A program made the position numbers and the translations under genes. The notes under the pieces were generated by a model. It was given only the letters and a program-made list of their open reading frames with translations. It made no database searches and was not told the origin of the DNA. From Leucosporidium creatinivorum (taxonomy: Eukaryota > Basidiomycota > Microbotryomycetes > Leucosporidiales > Leucosporidiaceae), in the NCBI GenBank assembly GCA_001600635.1, contig BCKL01000011.1, positions 559,383-623,382 on the forward strand: a DNA stretch of 64,000 bases. The letters are read 5' to 3'. Shown in pieces: positions 58,301 to 64,000 of this stretch. The stretch's first letter is position 1; each line of letters starts with the position of its first letter.

Positions 58301-58805
58301 TCCTTGCTTTGAGTTCGTTCTCGCGAGAGTGAAGGTTGTCCATCCGGTCCTTGGCCTCCGCCGTCGCCTTGGCCTTGCCCGGGCTGAGCTTGGGAGCGTC
58401 GCGCTGAAGGGCGGCCTGGCGATCCTTGTCGACGCCGTACTTGTCCTTGTTGTTCTCGACGCTGTCCGCAAAGTCGTCGATCATGGAAACGACCTTGTTG
58501 CTCGAAGGGCCGTAGCCATAGCCTTCGTTTCCTCCCGAGCTGCGCTGACCCCAGCTGCTGTCAGCTTGACGACCGCCGTAAGAGCCCGAGTGGGTCCTGT
58601 TGGAGTTGTTGTAGCCTCCTCGACCGTTGCTGGGTCCTTGGTAGCTGTTGCTGTCGGACCAGGCCGAGCGCGACGCGTCGATGCGGTCTTGCGAGCCTGA
58701 GCCGTGAGCGGCTGGGACGGAGACGGCGTTGCCTGCAGATGCTGTGCGAGCAGGTGGCTTGAACGGCGGGTTTGTCGACTTCTTCTCGTAGCCGTGTCGA
58801 TGCAT
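55399..58805 (-). CDS. RTC4-domain protein with long charged arms
   Basis: Six or so exons encode about 970 residues from the ATG at 58805 (MHRHGYEKKSTNPPFKPPAR). The N-terminal 450 residues are Ser/Lys/Glu-rich, with Gly/Tyr/Asn stretches (GGYNNSNRTHSGSYGGRQ) and a coiled-coil-like ARRAAEDKKKKEEKATQA. The folded part has PSTLCPFCSRVLPTKRSATL, ANFCRMHEEEMVVIPEGIAK and GWPTEIDWEGLPKRIDRQLS. It continues with ILSEYGTFEVEQPGYG, RGHELIVATLTRLFV and APFRCTPLDPSAYIRRVLVP, the order of the RTC4-like domain. Yeast RTC4 is linked genetically to telomere capping; molecular activity is unknown. The C-terminal 270 residues are Lys/Ser-rich with SDSDD-type acidic blocks and end DEGSSDDEMKVD. A nuclear location is likely. 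Confidence 0.82.
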
Positions 58806-59077
58806 GGCGAGTCGAGCTCACTCCTCCCGAGGCGGAGAGAGACGACGTAAGAGAACGATTCCTGCTGGGAGACGGGCGAGCAAGAGGGCGAAGAGGGGTT
58901 CTGTAGGTCGATACGAGTGAGGTGTAGCTCCTCCTGGTGCAGCGAGTCTACTGAGCGAGAACGAGAGCGATGAGGTGAGAGCCAAGTCGCGTCGAGCGCT
59001 GAGCGTCCAAGTTCACTTTCTTGTCCTCTACCAACTCGCTTCAAATCTCCGCTCGTCCTTCGAATCGACTACAGAAG

Positions 59078-60916
59078 ATGACTTTGATCCCAGTGGACGG
59101 CGCTAACGCTACTACAGATCTCGACATTGTCCTCGGCTCCGCTCCTCCTTCGCCAACACCCTCGGACCAGTCTCAGCAGCAAGATCAGCTACAAACGCCA
59201 TTTCCACCAGCAGTAGAGGCCGGAGCACACCCTACAGACTCGGCTCTCGCTCCTCCTCCTGCACCAGAACAGCCTCAGAGCCATCTCCCCGCGCCCCACC
59301 TCTCGTCACCATCGCTACCTGCCCTACCGCCGAAGGATGCTCTTGCAACCTCGCTACAGCAGCTCAGCGGACAAGCAGCGTTTCTACCTCGTTCGGCTGT
59401 GGAGCGCACCCCTTCCGGTACACTCTACACGCAGGGCACCAACCCCGACCTGTCGCTTCAGCCCGCTGCTGCTCCCATGAGTCGACAACCTACAGAGCTG
59501 TATATCCCGGGGCTCATGTCGACGTCGCTGTTTGTATTGCTTCCAGTGGTGAGTACTGTCGGGGCGAGTCAGCCGCCAGCAGCGCTCACGCCTCCCTTGC
59601 CTGTTCGCGTAGACCGACTCTCTCACTCCCATCATCGAGAAGTATCTCTCACCGAATCAACGACCACCTAGGGATCTGTCTGGTGCATGGCGCGGTCGGA
59701 CTCTTGGGCAGCTCATCGTACGCTCGAACGGCTCGGTGATCTTTTCCGCTCTCGGCTGACTCTTGCTCTTCTCCCAGGCCTCTCGCAGCTGGCGAGCAGT
59801 CGCAGAGTACTGCCACGACTCTATCATGGAGGCTTCGCCTGAGCAGACCTCCTACCTGCTCTCCGTACGTCCTCCTCAACGCTTCTCCTCTCGCCAAAGC
59901 TAACTTTCCACCTCCTCAGCTCTGGTCCCTCCGCCTCCAATGCCTCCTCCGCCTCCACCTAATCGACCATCTCACCACCGAACTCTCCGCCCTCTTCGCC
60001 CTCCTCCCACCCTCCACCTACCTGTCCTTCGCCCCTCCACCTCCTTCGCCCGAAACGCCTCGCTTCCACCCGGCAGTCCCCTTTGAGCTACACATCCTCC
60101 TTGCTTCGCTGCATGGATTGAGAGGGGAGAAGGAAAGGACGGTGGAGAGCTTGGCGGCCGTGTTGAGGAGTGTTAAGGAGGAGATGTGGGCGGCTGGCAG
60201 GAGGGGTGAGGAGGCGCTGGAGAGGATGTGGAGGGAGAGGGCGGAGAGGGTCGGTGGGCTTTTAACGGGTGTGCTGACGGAGTTGAACGTGAGTTGCTTG
60301 CTTACGGATGAGCTTGTTGTACGCTGACGCCTCGACTCGCTCGCAGTCTGCACCCTCGGCGATCGCCCTCCTGACCTCATCCCCATCTTACGCCTCATCT
60401 CCATCTCTTCTGCAAGCCCTCACTCGCCTACACGTCTCCACTGGCGACCTCGATTCGCTGTCCACTTCGTCAGCGGCTTTGGAAGCCGCACCAGCATCAG
60501 AAGGAGCCGACCGGATCGTGCGGAAAGCGAGGGCGCTAGGCAAGTTGGCCAGAGGCGAGTGGGCCGGCGCAGAGGCTGATTGGAGGGCACTGGTCGAGGA
60601 AGATAGGGATGATGCGGAGGTGTGTGCTCTCAGACCTGTGTATGAGGAGCGCTCGGCTGACCCTCCCTCCCTCTCGGCGCAGGCTGTGAACAACCTCTCG
60701 GTCGTCCTCCTCTTCTCCTCGAAGCTCTCGGAAGCCATTCGAGTCCTCACCACCCTACTCTCTTCCAAACCGACCCGCGGCTACTCCTCAGAGACCATCA
60801 TCTTCAACCTGGCGACCCTCCTCGAGCTCCGCACCGAGCAGGCCCTCCCGGCAAAGGTCGAGCTGCTGAGGAGTGCGATGGAGCACGGGGAGAGAGTCTG
60901 CGGAGCAGTTGCTTGA
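59078..60916 (+). CDS. TRAPPC12: TRAPP complex subunit 12-like protein
   Basis: The first ATG, at 59078 (MTLIPVDGANATTDLDIVLG), opens a Pro/Gln-rich disordered leader. The conserved core begins with TELYIPGLMSTSLFVLLPV, TDSLTPIIEKYLSPNQRPPR and DLSGAWRGRTLGQLIASRSW, the signature opening of TRAPPC12. Tetratricopeptide-like helices follow: WSLRLQCLLRLHLIDHLTTE, ARALGKLARGEWAGAEADW, NNLSVVLLFSSKLSEAIRVL and IIFNLATLLELRTEQALP. About five introns, most with CTGAC sites, are in frame. TRAPPC12 belongs to TRAPPIII-type tethering complexes that activate Rab1/Ypt1 in ER-Golgi traffic and autophagy. The length (about 480 residues) is shorter than the human protein, mainly in the leader. Confidence 0.87.
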
Positions 60917-61065
60917 AGCTGGCTGTCTAATTTAGGCCCGTACTCATGCTGTACCGAGTGACGTGTGTAGATCGAAAGATCGACAGAGACTGAGAAGCGA
61001 GCGAGCGCAAGGGAATCGCTTCTTCGCTTCCTACTGCTCGTTGCTCTCGGTACAAATCGCCCGCT

Positions 61066-63244
61066 ATGGTCGCAGAACTGGATGCTCGCTCCTGGGTAGG
61101 GCTGGTGGTCTACTTCACCGTCAGTAAGTCGTTGCAGCCGGACGCGAAACGTGCTAAATCGAGCTGAACGCTCGTTCTCGCGCTCCTCGCAGTGGGACTG
61201 GTGATTCGAGGAGTGAGGATCCCTATACCTCTATCTATCAGTCGGCCACTGCTTCGACTAGCCACCTTCCTCCGTCTACTCGACCCTCCAACCCCAGCGA
61301 CCCCGCGACCCAGCGCTCCCTCTCTCCCATCCACTCCACCGCCAGTCGTACCAGATGGGTCACCAGAAGACTCTCGACCATCCCTTCGAAGCCGCTCGGA
61401 ATCCAAGGTCGGCCTCACACCCTCAGCGGAGGTCGAGCAGGCGCTCGCGAGGGAGGCAGCGCCGCGAGGGAAGCGATTGAGCATCCCTTTGGACCTCAGG
61501 ACTGCCCCGGTGGCTGGTGTCGTACTGTTGTTGATTACTACGGTGATTGATGGATCGGTGCTGAGGCATGGGATCGTGGGAGAGGATGGAGTCCGACCTT
61601 ACGACGTCTTGGTCCTCTTCATCTCGCTCGTGAGTCTTATCGCTCTCTTTCACCGGTTCTTCTGAGCTGACCGAGCTCCACATAGGCCTACATCTCCACC
61701 GCCCTCGACTCAACCGGCGGTCTCCGCGCCCTCGCTTTCTGGATCTCGCAAAAGACGGCTCGGCGACCGAAATCTGCTCCTCCCTCGGCCGACAAGACCG
61801 CCTCGGGCGTCACCCTCTTCTCCACCCTCTACGTCTTCTGGTTCGTAGCCGGCGTGCTCGTCGGAAACGACCCTATCGTTCTCTCGGGAACGGCTTTCCT
61901 CGGCTACTTTACCAGGGTGACGGGCATTACGGTTCCGACGGCGTGGATCTTTAGTCAGTTCATGGCTGCCAACGTGGCTAGCGCGGCACTGGTGTCGAGT
62001 AATCCCACCAACGTCCTTATCGCTGGCGTGAGTCCCGGTCGCTCGTTTCCAGGGAGCTCGGCGCTGACTCTGTTCTCTCGCACCCAGGCTTTCGAGCTCA
62101 ACTTCCTGACGGGCTTCACTGCTTACACCCTGCTTCCCTCGGTCATCACGTGAGCCCGCCTTCAGTTCTATTCCGAAGCCTTCGCTGACCTGCTTTCGCT
62201 ACAGCGCCCTCGTCGCCTTCCCCCTTCTCCTCTTCGCCTTCACAACCCTGACGCCACCCTCGCGTGATTCGAACGACCGCACCCACGTCTCACAAGCCTA
62301 CATCCCCGCCCAACTTCTTCCACCAGACGTCAACCCACGCTCCGCCCTGCTTGACCCTTCGGGCGCCGTCTTCCATTCGTCGTTGATGGGCGTCACGCTG
62401 GCGCTGCTGGTCGGCACGAGCTTCGTTAGTGGTGGGAAGGTCGAGGTGTGGATGGTTACGGCGCCGGCTATGGCTATCGCATTTCTGAGGGACGTTTGGA
62501 GTGAGAGGAAGCTGCCGGGGGAGAGCAAGCAGGAGGCGTCGAGGGAGGGGAGCGGGATCGAGCTGGACGAGATGGGCACGGTGCGGGATCAACAGCGGAA
62601 TATGTCGACTTCCGACCGCATCTCGCTTCCTTGGCTCGTGCGTCGGCTTCGCAAGCGCTTCCCCACCACCACCAACACCATCTCACGCCTACCCCTCTCC
62701 CTTCTCCCCTTCGCCGGAGGCATCTTCGTCCTCAGCCGAGCCCTCACCTCGCTCGGTTGGACCTCCATCTTTGCTGGCTGGCTCGCTAAGATCTGCATCA
62801 ACCCAGCCGCCACCGTTTTCTTCCTCGGGCGAGTCGACTTTAGTCGGCGCTCTCCCAGCAACGCTCGCTGACCTGTACCCTCCTTTGGCATTCAACAGGT
62901 ACTTCATTGCCCTTGTCCTCTGCCCTCTCTGCGGTACCAACATTGGCGCCACGATCCTCCTCGTCGAAATCCTCCGCGACTCGGCCTTCCAATCCGCCCC
63001 TCACGTCCTCGCCGACCCTCGCATCCTCAAGGGCGCCATCTTCTCCACTGCGCTCGCATCCAACCTCGGAGCCTTCTCGTGGACCTTCTCGAGCTCGTTG
63101 GCTGGTCTGCTGTGGGTGTCGATTCTGAGGCAGAAGGGCATCTTCGTGAGGGAGAGGGACTTTGCTGGATGGAACTTACTCTTCTTGCCCGTCTTGAGCA
63201 CGGTGGCGTCGGGTATTGTATTAATGGAATGTTACTACTTCTAG
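61066..63244 (+). CDS. ArsB/CitM-type anion transporter (ion transporter superfamily)
   Basis: The start at 61066 (MVAELDARSWVGLVVYFTV) leads into a hydrophobic protein of about 600 residues. Helices include VAGVVLLLITTVIDGSVL, LVLFISLAYISTALDSTGGL and FSTLYVFWFVAGVLVGNDPI. The loop motif SNPTNVLIAGAFELNFLTG and CGTNIGATILLVEILRDS are the paired re-entrant signatures of the IT superfamily. After a polar loop the second half has LVGTSFVSGGKVEVWMVTAP, SLLPFAGGIFVLSRAL and ASNLGAFSWTFSSSLAGLL. Relatives export arsenite or exchange citrate, sulfate or other anions; the substrate cannot be read from sequence. About five introns are present. The one at 62829-62898 has a GC donor (GG|GCGAGT) required by the frame. 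It lies 149 bp after TRAPPC12. Confidence 0.85.
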
Positions 63245-63401
63245 GGCGCTGCTCGCTGTTCTATTTTCTCCTACAACGACTCCCTAGGTTCGAGAGTTTT
63301 GACCGAGAGACTTCGGCGAGCTGTCCCACTTCGTTTCCAGGCCCCCCGCAGCTCCCTTCGCTAAGCACTGAAGTCCAGCTCCGCCTCGAGTGTCCTCTCT
63401 T

Positions 63402-63559
63402 GCTGCAAAGAGCGGTTCGATATCTTGTTCGGTGCCGAGTTGTTGAACGTCGATTCTCGTCGGCGAGAGTCCCCCTTCGAACGCCTCGGCTGCAGCGTGT
63501 ACTCGAGTCCTGAGCTTTGGTGGTCTCCCCGAGGGTGTTGTGGGAGGCGATTCGGCCAT
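63402..63559 (-). pseudogene. truncated inverted copy of KAR9 exon 1
   Basis: From the ATG at 63559 the copy reads as in KAR9 (MAESPPTTPSGRPPKLRTR) for about 50 codons with only three residue changes, then leaves homology near 63402. No other part of KAR9 follows, so it cannot make the protein. It is part of the right arm of duplication B and lies downstream of the anion transporter. The start region may still drive a short transcript. Confidence 0.8.
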
Positions 63560-63964
63560 CGACACTGCTGCGAGGTAGACGAGGAGGATGTGTTCAGAGT
63601 CGAAGCTGTCGGCGCGGCGCGGCGCTCCTCGCTGATCCTTCGCCGCCGTTTCGAACAGGTCAGCTGGGCCTTGTAGCGACTCCACCGAGCAAAACTAAGC
63701 TATTGAGGTGACTCGAGGTGGTCCTGCGAGCTGCCAACTGCCCTGCAAGCCAACAGCTCTCGCTCCAGCATCGCCGAAGCACAGCGCCGAGCAAGGGTCT
63801 GCTGCTAGGTGTGGGTGTAGTCTATAGCTGGGAAGCACTGGCGAGGTACAATAGGCGTTTGGGATGAGATGGAGGGTGGAGAGATGCCTCTTACTCGACT
63901 GCAAAGGTCGCGCGCGGTCAAGCAGGATAGTATTGCCACACAATTTTCGAAACCAAAAAAAGAC

Positions 63965-64000
63965 GCCCGGATGGTCTAGTGGCATGATTCGCCCTTAGGG
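63965..64000 (+). tRNA. tRNA-Pro (AGG), 5' part only in window
   Basis: Thirty-six bases identical to the start of the tRNA-Pro at 44669-44753: acceptor GCCCGGA, D arm and anticodon loop up to TTAGGG. The sequence stops at the window edge, so the intron and 3' half are not seen and function cannot be judged. Confidence 0.85.

Larger units (their letters stand above)
63402..64000 (-). repeat. inverted duplication B, right arm (cut by window edge)
   Basis: Mirrors 44718-45310: KAR9 exon-1 fragment, spacer and the 5' half of tRNA-Pro, in opposite orientation. The arm probably extends beyond 64000. The spacer holds several substitutions and small indels, so it is not an assembly duplicate. Confidence 0.85.

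Noticed and set aside
63402-63685. A second KAR9 gene at the right edge
   Set aside because: Homology ends after about 50 codons and no later exon is present, so it is a fragment.
1-64000. CRISPR array, bacterial operons or an LTR/viral element
   Set aside because: No regularly spaced repeats, no long terminal repeats and no capsid, integrase or bacterial-type gene strings are seen; genes are intron-rich.

Overview
The window looks like nuclear DNA of a basidiomycete fungus, most likely a yeast-forming member of the Pucciniomycotina. The evidence is a GC-rich, gene-dense layout; many short introns (mostly 50-110 nt) with GTGAG-type donors and CTGAC branch sites; tRNA genes scattered singly among protein genes; a membrane protein of the basidiomycete DUF6534 type; and a Kar9-type protein with a C-terminal GAR domain. 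The taxon is an inference. Almost all protein genes are interrupted, so the models below were built by joining exons at GT-AG (rarely GC-AG) sites that keep the family reading frame.

Left part (1-22.5 kb). A truncated F-box-like gene runs off the left edge. It is followed by a repeat-rich zone with an intron-bearing tRNA, a tRNA-Lys and a 5'-truncated LINE. Then come a CoA-transferase/racemase (AMACR type), RNase P/MRP subunit POP4, a DUF6534-like membrane protein, a nuclear-type LRR protein, a mitochondrial DUF155/RMD1-like protein, a 4EHP-type eIF4E, an SLC35F-like transporter and an MFS drug:H+ antiporter. The last two are divergent around a perfect 16-bp palindrome. A second tRNA-Lys follows. 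The ~1.05 kb around the two tRNA-Lys genes are inverted copies of each other (2.4-4.7 kb and 21.5-22.5 kb).

Middle part (22.4-44.2 kb). A small unknown gene, a Fringe/GT31-like glycosyltransferase, sulfite reductase beta subunit MET5, two unknown proteins, a cytidine-deaminase-fold protein, another unknown protein, SelO/FMP40, an arrestin-like protein and a zinc alcohol dehydrogenase of the formaldehyde-dehydrogenase kind. MET5 (sulfate assimilation), SelO (mitochondrial redox control) and the dehydrogenase are housekeeping metabolism. I see no gene cluster acting in one pathway.

Right part (44.6-64 kb). A tRNA-Pro, KAR9 (spindle positioning), a dipeptidyl-peptidase-5-like S9 peptidase, a DUF2408/UPF0662 protein, an RTC4-domain protein, TRAPPC12 (vesicle trafficking) and an ArsB/CitM-type anion transporter. 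The right edge repeats the segment from tRNA-Pro to KAR9 exon 1 in inverted orientation (63.4-64.0 kb).

The most unusual structure is this pair of inverted, tRNA-bearing duplications. Each carries the end of a neighbouring protein gene, and each encloses a block of about 17-18 kb. One arm has been split by a LINE, and its partner preserves the empty site. I did not find a recognisable defence, CRISPR or biosynthetic system.
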